From NCBI GenBank assembly GCA_018725565.1, contig QLUR01000024.1:1-41651 (forward strand): a DNA stretch of 41,651 nt, written 5' to 3'. The stretch comes from Bacillota bacterium. Its GTDB lineage: Bacteria > Bacillota > Dethiobacteria > Dethiobacterales > Dethiobacteraceae. Positions 1 to 6,652 of the stretch are shown here, one piece after another. Numbering within the stretch: position 1 is the first letter of the stretch; every line of letters begins with the position of its first letter. Under the pieces are notes generated by a model. It did not search any database and was not told where the DNA came from. It saw only the letters and a program-made list of their open reading frames with translations. The position numbers were made by a program, and so were the translations under genes.

Positions 1-320
1 CAAGCCTTGCGTCGCGTTAACAACCAAAGGTGCCAGCAGGTTTGCTGTAGCTTCCGCTGGGTGTTTCGGCACGGTAATAAGCAAATATATTTCAGCTTCT
101 TTTTCCTCTAAAGCAATATTCGCCAGCACATCCCGTTTAACCTGCACAAGGTAATCAGGAAAAAAGTAGGCAGGCTTAGTAAGGATAAAGGCAGGCCCAT
201 CGGGTGCCAGCAAGGAAAAAAGCAGGGGTTATCGGGAATAGGTTCCAGGAGATACTCGGAAATTTCCTCAAAGCCAAGGAGCCCCGGAATGATTTTTAAT
301 GATACGGCTTGTTTTGTCAT
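1..320 (-). pseudogene. fliW: FliW flagellar assembly factor, frameshifted and cut by the window edge
   Basis: FliW binds flagellin and antagonises the translational repressor CsrA, linking flagellin level to its synthesis. The N-terminal part reads PGLLGFEEISEYLLEPIPDNP, the FliW signature. After about 35 codons the frame changes: the family's second half (FILTKPAYFFPDY, then ITVPKHPAEATANLLAPLVVN) continues in the -1 frame down to position 1. One extra T in the coding-strand run of six T (plus-strand A216-A221) would restore one continuous protein. The ATG at 320 is chosen because AAGGAAGG lies 8 bases upstream; a GTG at 329 overlaps that site. The C-terminus lies outside the window, as would csrA, its usual neighbour. 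Whether the shift is real, a sequence error, or bypassed by slippage on the T run cannot be decided here. Confidence 0.85.
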
Positions 321-340
321 AGATTGCACCTTCCTTAATA

Positions 341-1240
341 TCAGCGTAAAAAGTCGAGCAAGCTAGGCTGCATTATTCTGGCGCCTGAGGAAAGGGAGGC
401 CTTGTAAATTGTCTGCATCACCGCAAAATTCATCATCGTTTCGGTAAAATCAATATCTTCCAGTTGGGAGCGCAGGCGTGTAAAATTTATTTTCTGGGTC
501 GTAAAGCTTTCGGCGGAAAGTTCCAGGCCGTTGCTGATCGCGCCAAGCCCAGCCCGCTTGTTTAAAACACGTTCGCCGGCTTGTTGTAGGCTATGGATGG
601 AGTTGGCGGCGGCGGTGGTGTCATTGTTAAACATCGCTTGAGCCAATTTTTCCATTCCGGCTAACAGGCCGGAGGAAAAAAAGAGTTCATCGGCGGTAAG
701 ATTGCCGCGTACAGTCACATTTGGCGCGACTTCCCAGTTAATGCTACCACGGTCGCCGGCATAGCTGACTCCGGCAGCGCCTGCACCTGCGGCAAAATCG
801 CGCTTAAGAGGTCTGGTGGTCGTCAAGTGGCCGGAAAAAATATAGCGTCCTGCATAATTGGTATTGCCAAACTGGACTAGCACGTTAATTAGTTCATCTA
901 CTTCCTGTCCGATCGCTTCGCGCGCTTGCGGCGAGAGTGTTTCGCTCGCGCCGCGGACGGCTAACTCCTGTGCCCGCTGCAATACTTCTGTAATGTGGTG
1001 CAGGGCGTCCTCCGTAGTATTCAGCCAGGAGCGGGAGGCCTCGATATTGCGACTGTGTTGTTCCACTTGCTGCAGTGCGGAATTATAGCCCATGATTCGG
1101 GCAACTTTTAGCGGCCCGTCGGAGGGCTTGGAGACGCTTTTGCCTGATGAGAGCATGTCTTGAAAGCGGCTCATATTTTGGAGATTGTTTTGAATATTAC
1201 TGATCACACTGTTTTTTACCATTTGGTGTGTAATACGCAA
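341..1240 (-). CDS. flgL: Flagellar hook-filament junction protein FlgL (HAP3)
   Basis: FlgL forms the second junction layer between hook and filament, exported through the flagellar channel. The 299-residue length is normal for the family. The N-terminal helical D0/D1 region (MRITHQMVKNSVISN, then LSSGKSVSKPSDGP around residues 30-43) is flagellin-like, and the C-terminal helix (FAVMQTIYKASLSSGARIMQPSLLDFLR region) closes the coiled coil. The start is TTG at 1240, supported by TAGGAGGTGA upstream. It lies downstream of flgK, from which it is separated by 111 bases holding two REP-like hairpins, and upstream of fliW. Expected to be a late gene transcribed with flgK. Confidence 0.95.
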   Translation of the reverse strand: MRITHQMVKNSVISNIQNNLQNMSRFQDMLSSGKSVSKPSDGPLKVARIMGYNSALQQVEQHSRNIEASRSWLNTTEDALHHITEVLQRAQELAVRGASETLSPQAREAIGQEVDELINVLVQFGNTNYAGRYIFSGHLTTTRPLKRDFAAGAGAAGVSYAGDRGSINWEVAPNVTVRGNLTADELFFSSGLLAGMEKLAQAMFNNDTTAAANSIHSLQQAGERVLNKRAGLGAISNGLELSAESFTTQKINFTRLRSQLEDIDFTETMMNFAVMQTIYKASLSSGARIMQPSLLDFLR

Positions 1241-1264
1241 GAGAATTCACCTCCTAAAGAGATA

Positions 1265-1330
1265 ATCCCCTCTCCCTGGGAGAGGCTGTTTTTAATCCCC
1301 TCTCCCTCTGGGAGAGGGTTAGGGTGAGGG
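1265..1330. repeat. REP-like palindromic repeats, two copies, between flgK and flgL
   Basis: Two direct copies of a GC-rich palindrome. The first (1265-1285) is a short form, CCTCTCCC followed directly by GGGAGAGG. The second (1294-1330) is full length: CCCTCTCCC, a three-base loop, GGGAGAGGG, then the tail TTAGGGTGAGGG. The same full unit recurs at 41258-41294 and, inverted and expanded, inside fliI at 10039-10190. On either strand each copy can form a very stable hairpin, which may affect the flgK-flgL message. Confidence 0.85.
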
Positions 1331-1351
1331 CAAAGGCTTAAATGAGGAGCA

Positions 1352-2806
1352 TTACCTCATCATTCTGTTGATCAGCGTATCATAAATTTCATCAAAGGCA
1401 GTGATTGTCCGGGCGGCAGCTTGGTATGCCAATTGGAACTGGATCATCTTAGCCATTTCCTCATCAAGGGAAACGCCGGCAATGGAATCCTGCCTGTGTC
1501 TCAGCATGCCAATGAGGGATGCTTGGTTTTCCGCCAGCCGCTCGCTTTCCCGGGTATCCACTCCCAGTCGGGCGATATTATCCCGATGGAAATTAGCAAA
1601 AGTTGTTAGCCCATTCGGGTCTAGCGTTGCCCGCAGCCGCACGTCCGGCTCCAAAGGGTTGATGCTGATTGCCGCACTTCTTAGGCGGGCAATCAGCAAA
1701 GCATTTCTCCCATCGCCTGGAGCCGGACGGCTCAGCCCCGGCACGGCTGCCAGGGAGGCGGCTACCAGTCCGGAATCGTTTTTAATCAGTTCATTTACTT
1801 GCAGTGTTTCCATGCCGGTGCCGGTGAAGAAAGCATTACCCCTCCTTCCGTAGAAGTCCATGCCTGCTGTGTGCAGAACATTAAGCGAATTTGTGATCCC
1901 CCAGACCATACTCGAGAAGTTTTCCATATAGCTTCGGAGCTGAACATCGCGTGTTTCCGCTAAGCCGGCCAACTGTCCATTACTCATTCTTAGCGGCTGA
2001 TTATCCCGTTGCCAGACTGGCTGAGGCGAGAGGGTCCAGTCACCGCTACGCGCTCCGGCAATGGTAGTAACGCGGAAATTGATATTATTGTCAACTAAAG
2101 CTCGTCCGGCAATAAAGATGCTAATCGAGGAGTTGTCATTTAGGACTGTGTCGAACTCAATAATTTCGCTCAACTTTTTTAACAGGTTGTCCCGGCGATC
2201 CAGCAAATCTGCAGGGCTGTTGCGCTGGGCTGTCAGGCTGACAATTTGTCGATTAAGGCCAGCCAACTGCTCTGCCAGAGTGTTGATTTCTTCTGTCTTT
2301 GCCGTAATCTGCTCGGTCATGTGGCTACGCACAGATTTTAGTTGTTCGCTTGTATGTCTCGCCGCATTTGTAAACGCGTTGCCGTTTTCCACCAGTGCTG
2401 CTCGCACAGAGGAGCTCTCCGGATTGAGGCTCAGTTCCTGCCAGCTATTATAAAAAGTGTTTAGTACGTTGCTAAAGCCTGTTTCTGAAGGCTCCATGAA
2501 AACGCCTTCAACTTGACTAAGAAAAGAGTGGCGAGTTTCCCACTTTGCAAGGGTTTGTGCTTCTTGACGGATCTGCGTATCAAGAAAGCGGTCTCTGATT
2601 CGTGCAATTTCAGCTACAGCTACGCCGCTACCCAGCATGCCTTCGCCGTTTGCATAGGGCATAGGATTAGTAGGTGTCAGCAGAGCGCGCTGACGGCTAT
2701 AGCCTGGAGTATTGGCATTAGCGATATTATGGGCCGTGACTGTCAGGGATTTTTGCTGTGCCTGTAAGCCTAGGCGTGCAATATTTAAGCCGGAGAAAGT
2801 TGACAC
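1352..2806 (-). CDS. flgK: Flagellar hook-associated protein FlgK (HAP1)
   Basis: FlgK is the first hook-filament junction protein. The 484-residue product has the rod/hook/HAP N-terminal signature (FSGLNIARLGLQAQQKSL, then AHNIANANTPGYSRQ, residues 4-40) and a C-terminal coiled-coil end (SLDEEMAKMIQFQLAYQAAAR) that packs with it in the D0 domain. The start is GTG at 2806, preceded by AAAGGAGG at good spacing. It follows flgN, encoding its export chaperone, with 21 bases between them, as in most flagellar gene clusters. No frame disruption is seen. Confidence 0.95.
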   Translation of the reverse strand: MSTFSGLNIARLGLQAQQKSLTVTAHNIANANTPGYSRQRALLTPTNPMPYANGEGMLGSGVAVAEIARIRDRFLDTQIRQEAQTLAKWETRHSFLSQVEGVFMEPSETGFSNVLNTFYNSWQELSLNPESSSVRAALVENGNAFTNAARHTSEQLKSVRSHMTEQITAKTEEINTLAEQLAGLNRQIVSLTAQRNSPADLLDRRDNLLKKLSEIIEFDTVLNDNSSISIFIAGRALVDNNINFRVTTIAGARSGDWTLSPQPVWQRDNQPLRMSNGQLAGLAETRDVQLRSYMENFSSMVWGITNSLNVLHTAGMDFYGRRGNAFFTGTGMETLQVNELIKNDSGLVAASLAAVPGLSRPAPGDGRNALLIARLRSAAISINPLEPDVRLRATLDPNGLTTFANFHRDNIARLGVDTRESERLAENQASLIGMLRHRQDSIAGVSLDEEMAKMIQFQLAYQAAARTITAFDEIYDTLINRMMR

Positions 2807-2827
2807 TGCTTTAACCTCCTTTGTAAA

Positions 2828-3280
2828 TCAGGCCAGTACGCTGACCATGGCGTAGGACAAGTTCTGAGCTGCGTTTACCCTGCCGGTTTTTGTATAACCG
2901 TCTGTGCGCTGCTCTCTTCCTGCCAGATGGCGGAAACAATTTATGTAAGCTAATTGGTGCTTCAGATAGAGGGTGTTAGTTTCGTTTTCTGTTTTTAGCT
3001 CCCGCAGGGCGTGCTGCAAGTTTTGGCGTAAAGTAAACAGCTTTTCCGCCGGCGCGTCGGGGGCAGCCGCAAGCTCTCTTAACGATTTGCCGTGGGAAGA
3101 GAGCTCACGCTTTTCTTCCAGCCGCCGCAATCGGTGCTGAAACTCCGACTTTTCCTGCTGGCAGCGTTGCAGCAATTCCAGTTCGTTATTGGCAATGGCA
3201 TCTCTTTCACGCCGGACTATTTCTGTCAGCGTAGTGACGGTTGCCAGTTGTGTCTGCAAGGTTATGATTAGCTCTTCCAC
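2828..3280 (-). CDS. flgN: FlgN-type export chaperone
   Basis: FlgN keeps FlgK and FlgL soluble and delivers them to the export gate. This 150-residue protein is helical and charged (MEELIITLQTQLATVTTLTEIVRRERDAI region at the start), the FlgN-family pattern, and has no signal peptide or membrane segment. The start is GTG at 3280, with GGAGG upstream (ACGGAGGATTTCCC). A clear sigma-28-type promoter sits 34-59 bases upstream, so flgN, flgK and flgL probably form their own late transcript. Sequence identity in this family is always low, so the assignment also rests on position directly before flgK. Confidence 0.85.
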   Translation of the reverse strand: MEELIITLQTQLATVTTLTEIVRRERDAIANNELELLQRCQQEKSEFQHRLRRLEEKRELSSHGKSLRELAAAPDAPAEKLFTLRQNLQHALRELKTENETNTLYLKHQLAYINCFRHLAGREQRTDGYTKTGRVNAAQNLSYAMVSVLA

Positions 3281-3313
3281 GGGAAATCCTCCGTTTGTTG
3301 ATTTCTGCTTAAT

Positions 3314-3339
3314 TTATCGGCAGCTTCAAGGAAAGCTTA
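3314..3339 (-). promoter_or_regulatory. Sigma-28 (FliA/SigD) type promoter for flgN-flgK-flgL
   Basis: Read on the minus strand: TAAG, 14 bases, then GCCGATAA. The consensus for this sigma factor in Firmicutes is TAAA-N15-GCCGATAT, so the -10 element is near perfect and the -35 differs in one base. It lies in the only gap upstream of flgN. The cognate sigma factor FliA is encoded in this window at 26402. Confidence 0.75.
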
Positions 3340-3385
3340 ATGGCCTATAGCAAAGAAGTACAGGCAAACTCCAGGCGTCAGGCAG

Positions 3386-3425
3386 AAGGGGGCGTAACGA
3401 AACGTTAGTTTCGCTACGCCCCCTT
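3386..3425. other. Long GC-rich hairpin just after fliS
   Basis: A near-perfect inverted repeat: AAGGGGGCGTA pairs with TACGCCCCCTT, and the inner arms CGAAAC and GTTTCG continue the stem around a GTTA loop, about 17 pairs with one mismatch. It begins about 15 bases past the fliS stop on the minus strand. No T tract follows it in that direction, so it is more likely an mRNA-end stabiliser or a Rho-assisted stop than a classical intrinsic terminator. Confidence 0.6.
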
Positions 3426-3440
3426 GGAGCGATATTTTTT

Positions 3441-3812
3441 TTATTGTGAGAGATTAAAGGCTTGTAGCCATGTGTCGCGCAAATCGACCAGCAATTTTTC
3501 AACTTCAGCCAAAGGCGCCGCTTCTTTTTTTAGATTGGCAGTCACAAGGCGTTGATGCATATAGTCGTAGAGCTGGTAAAGGTTATCGGCCATCTCTCCT
3601 TGGTTTGGATTGAGGGCATTCATCAGTTCAAAAAGAATATCCTGCGTCTTGACGTTGTTAATATGGCTTTGTTCAAGCTTGTTTTCCGCCAAGCCTATTT
3701 GCGCCAGCTTAGTAAATTTAATTGCGCCGTTGTAGAGCATGATGATTAGCTTTAGGCCAGACGCAGTTTCTACTTGGTTGTGCAAATATGTGCGGTAAGG
3801 GTTTGCCAGCAT
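3441..3812 (-). CDS. fliS: Flagellin export chaperone FliS
   Basis: FliS binds the C-terminal part of flagellin and prevents premature polymerisation. The product has the family start NPYRTYLHNQVETASGLKLI, followed by MLYNGAIKF around residues 26-34, the FliS signature, and is 123 residues long, as usual. The ATG at 3812 is chosen because AGGAGG lies 7 bases upstream; the upstream in-frame codons (to 3857) do not resemble FliS. It follows flaG by 16 bases with no fliD between, which departs from the common flaG-fliD-fliS order. Confidence 0.93.
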   Translation of the reverse strand: MLANPYRTYLHNQVETASGLKLIIMLYNGAIKFTKLAQIGLAENKLEQSHINNVKTQDILFELMNALNPNQGEMADNLYQLYDYMHQRLVTANLKKEAAPLAEVEKLLVDLRDTWLQAFNLSQ

Positions 3813-3828
3813 CTTTGAGCCTCCTTTT

Positions 3829-4209
3829 CTAACGCTTTGTGTCCAGCAGCAGGCCAATCATTTCTTGGATTTGCGCGGCCAGCCTAAGTAAACGCTCCGG
3901 GGGTATTTCACGAATCAGCTCATCAGTCTCTTTGTCGATAACCTGCACCATTACTCTGTCAGACTCGTCATGGATTTTAAAGCGCAGACTGAAACTAAAT
4001 GCGTCTAAAGCACTGTTTACTTTGCTGACGGCAGTATCTATTTCCGTAGTCGAATGAGACGAAGGATGAGCTTCCGTGTTAGGGCTAGGGGTTCCTTTAA
4101 TGCTTTCCTCTATTTCTCGTGTTTTGCCCGGATGGCTGATTTCATTTGTAATGTTTCTCTGCCCGTCCGGTGTAATCGCAGACAGGGAATTTGCCGCTCC
4201 GATTTTCAC
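3829..4209 (-). CDS. flaG: FlaG family flagellar protein
   Basis: FlaG proteins are small factors encoded next to filament genes and affect filament length in some species; the mechanism is not well defined. The C-terminal half carries the FlaG domain (LRFKIHDESDRVMVQVIDKE, then TDELIREIPPERLLRLAAQI, ending GLLLDTKR), while the first 50 residues are low-complexity and rich in Ser, Thr and Pro. The start is GTG at 4209, with AGGAGGTG upstream. It is the first gene of the leftward late operon and has its own sigma-28-like promoter. A diverged FlaG-like gene lies head to head at 4422. Confidence 0.88.
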   Translation of the reverse strand: MKIGAANSLSAITPDGQRNITNEISHPGKTREIEESIKGTPSPNTEAHPSSHSTTEIDTAVSKVNSALDAFSFSLRFKIHDESDRVMVQVIDKETDELIREIPPERLLRLAAQIQEMIGLLLDTKR

Positions 4210-4298
4210 CGTTTCACCTCCTCATCTTCGCCCAGGCGAAAAATGCTTTTGTTTTAGCTTTTTTTTAAAAAATCGCATACTACTCATTCTGTCTAATA

Positions 4299-4324
4299 TT
4301 TTCGGTAAAAACTGAAAAAACTTA
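4299..4324 (-). promoter_or_regulatory. Sigma-28-like promoter for flaG-fliS
   Basis: Read on the minus strand: TAAG, 14 bases, then ACCGAAAA. Compared with the GCCGATAA site upstream of flgN, the -10 keeps the CCGA core. It lies 90-115 bases upstream of the flaG start in the divergent gap. Weaker than the other two sigma-28-type sites. Confidence 0.5.
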
Positions 4325-4344
4325 ATACTTCTGCAAAAATATAG

Positions 4345-4371
4345 TAAAGCTTTTCAATCTGGGGCCGATTA
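4345..4371 (+). promoter_or_regulatory. Sigma-28 type promoter for the rightward FlaG-like gene
   Basis: TAAA, exactly 15 bases, then GCCGATTA, which matches the SigD/FliA consensus at all but one or two positions. It lies 51 bases upstream of the GTG at 4422, so the small rightward pair at 4422-5198 should also be under flagellar late control. Confidence 0.78.
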
Positions 4372-4421
4372 GAAATGCAGGAATAGAAAGAATTGCTGTC
4401 TCGTGAAGTGGGGGACGAGCT

Positions 4422-4781
4422 GTGAAGGTACAAGGGGTGGATCCTGTTATTATGAGCAGGATTCAGGAAAAAGTAAAAAAACAGTTGGTGCAAGATAGCC
4501 GACAGGTTGAGTTTGCCAAAGACCGCCAAAACAGCCAAGAGCAAGAAAGGCAAGCGCCGGATCGAGAAGAATTGGCTGCGATGGTGCAGAAGCTAAACAA
4601 AATGGCTGACTCCTTGGGTATTGATTTGCTCTTTGTCGTGACGGAGGATGATGCGCCTCGGTTATTTGCGCTCAACAGAACAACGCAGGAGCTTATTCAT
4701 CAGCTCTCTCCCGCAAAAGCGCAAGAAATGTTGACTGAAATGAAAAGCTTTGTAGGCATGTTGGTAGATCAACTTTCATGA
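4422..4781 (+). CDS. Diverged FlaG-like protein
   Basis: A 119-residue soluble protein. Residues 1-50 are charged and Gln-rich. The C-terminal 65 residues follow the FlaG pattern: a helix (MVQKLNKMADSLGIDLLF), a strand pair where FlaG has VKVIDKETGEVIR (here FALNRTTQELIHQLSP), and the closing helix ending FVGMLVDQLS, compare GLLLDTKR in the flaG gene at 3829. The similarity is in layout more than identity, so this is a probable rather than certain family member. It starts with GTG, with a G-rich stretch upstream, and is driven by a sigma-28-type promoter. It is divergent from flaG and 12 bases ahead of a coiled-coil gene. Confidence 0.6.
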   Translation: MKVQGVDPVIMSRIQEKVKKQLVQDSRQVEFAKDRQNSQEQERQAPDREELAAMVQKLNKMADSLGIDLLFVVTEDDAPRLFALNRTTQELIHQLSPAKAQEMLTEMKSFVGMLVDQLS

Positions 4782-4793
4782 GGGGGATGGAGC

Positions 4794-5198
4794 GTGGCGG
4801 CTACGGTGACGGAATTGCTTGAGCAGTTGAGTGCTAATTATCAGCAGCAGTATATGCTCTACCAAAAGGTATATCAAATAGCGCAAGCGGAAGGCGCGCT
4901 GATTGAAAGCAAGGAAATGTTGCAATTAATTGAATTACTCCATTGTGCAGAGGAAATTATGCTGCGCATTCATGATTTGGAGGAGCCGCAAAAAAAGAAC
5001 AGGGAGTTACTCCGTGAGGCTTTGCCTGGCAATAGCCTTTCACTCGATCTGCTTGCTTGTTTGACAGAGAGCCGGGTTTTCCTCCGCTACAAAAAAGTGC
5101 TGGCGCAATTGGCTGAAATTTTGGCAGAGATAGAACAACTAAAAAACAAAAATATCGTACAGTTAACACAAATGAGGCTGGCAAAAAATCGGCTATAA
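4794..5198 (+). CDS. Coiled-coil protein, possible FlgN/FliT-like export chaperone
   Basis: I do not recognise this 134-residue protein with certainty. It is almost wholly helical, with heptad-like Leu spacing (VTELLEQLSANYQQQYMLYQ at the start; LAQLAEILAEIEQLKNKN near the end), no Cys-rich or membrane segment, and is the size of FlgN and FliT chaperones. It sits second in a sigma-28-driven pair after a FlaG-like gene, mirroring flaG-fliS on the other strand, so a filament-subunit chaperone role is a fair inference. GTG start at 4794 after GGGGGATGG. No terminator is obvious after it. Confidence 0.6.
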   Translation: MAATVTELLEQLSANYQQQYMLYQKVYQIAQAEGALIESKEMLQLIELLHCAEEIMLRIHDLEEPQKKNRELLREALPGNSLSLDLLACLTESRVFLRYKKVLAQLAEILAEIEQLKNKNIVQLTQMRLAKNRL

Positions 5199-5314
5199 AC
5201 AGAGCTCTGCTGACTGTGGGCAATACGCTGTTTATTTGCCGTGTCTTTTTTTCGCGGAAAAACTAGATATTATGTTTAGCATTTCTACTTTTATTGCCAT
5301 TTTTTTTAATCTTT

Positions 5315-5342
5315 GCAGGAATTTTTCCATTTTTAGCGATTT
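5315..5342 (+). promoter_or_regulatory. Sigma-H-like promoter upstream of flgB
   Basis: GCAGGAATTT, then a GCGATTT element, with 17 bases between AGGA and GAT. This is the spacing of sigma-H promoters (AGGAWWW and GAAT), here with GATTT instead of GAAT. Three other sites in the window share the same spacing. A TGTCGAA (a perfect Spo0A-box core) lies downstream at 5394-5400. The 230-base gap 5199-5432 holds these, the tandem repeat below and the flgB ribosome binding site; I see nothing else in it. Confidence 0.45.
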
Positions 5343-5357
5343 TTCCATTTTTAGCGA
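5322..5357 (+). repeat. Tandem 18-base repeat in the flgB promoter region
   Basis: Two perfect adjacent copies of TTTTTCCATTTTTAGCGA (5322-5339 and 5340-5357). The duplication includes the spacer and the putative -10 element of the sigma-H-like promoter, giving a second, GCGAAAG version 18 bases downstream of the first. Confidence 0.9.
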
Positions 5358-5432
5358 AAGGTTACGATATGTCAGCAATTATACGGTTAGGTATGTCGAA
5401 AGGTAAGACTGCTAAAAGGCAAGGAGGCGATG

Positions 5433-5849
5433 ATGATTAACAGGTTATGGACAGATAAAGTTTCTCTCGTGTTGCAGAAAAGCCTTGACGCAGCTGGAGA
5501 GCGGCAGCGTGTCATGGCTCACAATATTGCCAATCTTAACACGCCGCTTTATAAAAGAAAAGAAGTTCGCTTCGAAGAAGAATTGCGCCAGGCGTTGCTG
5601 GGCCCGTCCCGCCTGTCTCTTGCCACTACTCACCCGCGCCATATGGACAAAGTTTCCAGCCTGCAGGATGTGAGTCATGAAGTTAGAACTGATTTGCAGT
5701 CAAGCATGCGGCCTGACGGCAACAATGTGGATATAGAACGTGAAATGGCTATGCTTGCCGCAAACCAGTTGAACTATAACGCCCTCGTCCAGTTATTAAG
5801 CGGTCGGCAGGCTTCATTGCGTTATGTGATCCATGAAGGGAGAAGGTAA
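5433..5849 (+). CDS. flgB: Flagellar proximal rod protein FlgB
   Basis: FlgB forms part of the proximal rod just above FliF/FliE. The 138-residue product has the rod-protein motif VMAHNIANLNTPLYKRKEV near residue 28 and the C-terminal DIEREMAMLAANQLNYNALV signature, of normal length. Two ATG codons are adjacent (5430 and 5433). I take 5433 since it gives 5 bases after AAGGAGG rather than 2. It heads the large basal-body operon: flgC begins 2 bases after its stop. Confidence 0.95.
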   Translation: MINRLWTDKVSLVLQKSLDAAGERQRVMAHNIANLNTPLYKRKEVRFEEELRQALLGPSRLSLATTHPRHMDKVSSLQDVSHEVRTDLQSSMRPDGNNVDIEREMAMLAANQLNYNALVQLLSGRQASLRYVIHEGRR

Positions 5850-5851
5850 GC

Positions 5852-6262
5852 ATGCAGATTTTTAAGGCGATGCAGATTTCCTCATCCGGGTTGACGGCTG
5901 AACGCTTTCGCTTGGATTTGATTGCCAATAATATTGCCAACGCTCATAGCACTCGGACTGAACAGGGTGGCCCTTACCGGCGCAGATCCGCCGTTTTCGC
6001 AGAGAAAATGGATGCCGCCCGCCGCAACCGACAGGGCGTGCGGGTGGTGTCAGTAAGCGAAGACCAGACGCCGCCAAGGTTAGTTTACGAACCGGGACAC
6101 CCAGATGCAGACGCGGCAGGCTATGTGGCTTACCCAAATGTAAATGTGATTCAGGAAATGGTAGATATGATTACGGCTACCAGGGCATACGAGGCTAACG
6201 TTACAGCTTTAAATGCAACAAAGAGCATGTTTCTAAAGGCATTGGAAATTGGCAGAGGATAG
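5852..6262 (+). CDS. flgC: Flagellar proximal rod protein FlgC
   Basis: FlgC is the second proximal rod subunit. Residues 4-30 carry the rod signature (AMQISSSGLTAERFRLDLIANNIANA), the centre has YVAYPNVNVIQEMVDMI, and the C-terminus MITATRAYEANVTALNATKSM is the usual coiled-coil half. 136 residues is a little below the common 145-150 but complete. GAAGGGAGAAGG precedes the ATG. Coupled tightly to flgB and followed 10 bases later by fliE. Confidence 0.96.
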   Translation: MQIFKAMQISSSGLTAERFRLDLIANNIANAHSTRTEQGGPYRRRSAVFAEKMDAARRNRQGVRVVSVSEDQTPPRLVYEPGHPDADAAGYVAYPNVNVIQEMVDMITATRAYEANVTALNATKSMFLKALEIGRG

Positions 6263-6272
6263 GTGAGTCAAA

Positions 6273-6569
6273 ATGAAAATTCAGGCGGACAACCCCTTTA
6301 TCCCGACGCAATGGCAAAAAATTCAGCCGGAACTGCAAAGCAGACAGACAGAGGGCTTTGCGGCTGCGTTAAAAAGCGCCCTAAGCGATGTGAATAAGCT
6401 GCAGCTTCAGGCAGATGACGCTGTCAAAAAGTTGGCTATGGGTCAGGCAGAAGATATCCATCAGGTGATGATTGCGGTTGAGCAAGCTAAGCTTGCCATG
6501 CAGCTGACGGTGCAGGTGCGCAATAAAGTTGTTGAGGCTTATCAGGAAATTTCACGGATGCAGATTTAG
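6273..6569 (+). CDS. fliE: Flagellar hook-basal body protein FliE
   Basis: FliE joins the MS ring to the rod and is among the first proteins exported. The product is 98 residues, the usual size, with the conserved helix VKKLAMGQAEDIHQVMIAVE and the C-terminal MQLTVQVRNKVVEAYQEISRMQI end shared by the family. ATG start with a modest AGGTGAG site. Order flgB-flgC-fliE-fliF is the standard one. The 83 bases to fliF contain only that gene's ribosome binding site. Confidence 0.96.
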   Translation: MKIQADNPFIPTQWQKIQPELQSRQTEGFAAALKSALSDVNKLQLQADDAVKKLAMGQAEDIHQVMIAVEQAKLAMQLTVQVRNKVVEAYQEISRMQI

Positions 6570-6652
6570 TGACCAGCCAATTTGCAAGTGACAGCTGTCA
6601 ACTGGCCACGGGTCATCGTTTGCCCAGGACGGGCAGAAAGGGGCAATGATTT

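Noticed and set aside
3386-3441. Intrinsic terminator on the plus strand (stem followed by T8)
   Set aside because: The T run lies 10 bases past the stem and no plus-strand gene ends here; the run overlaps the fliS stop region.
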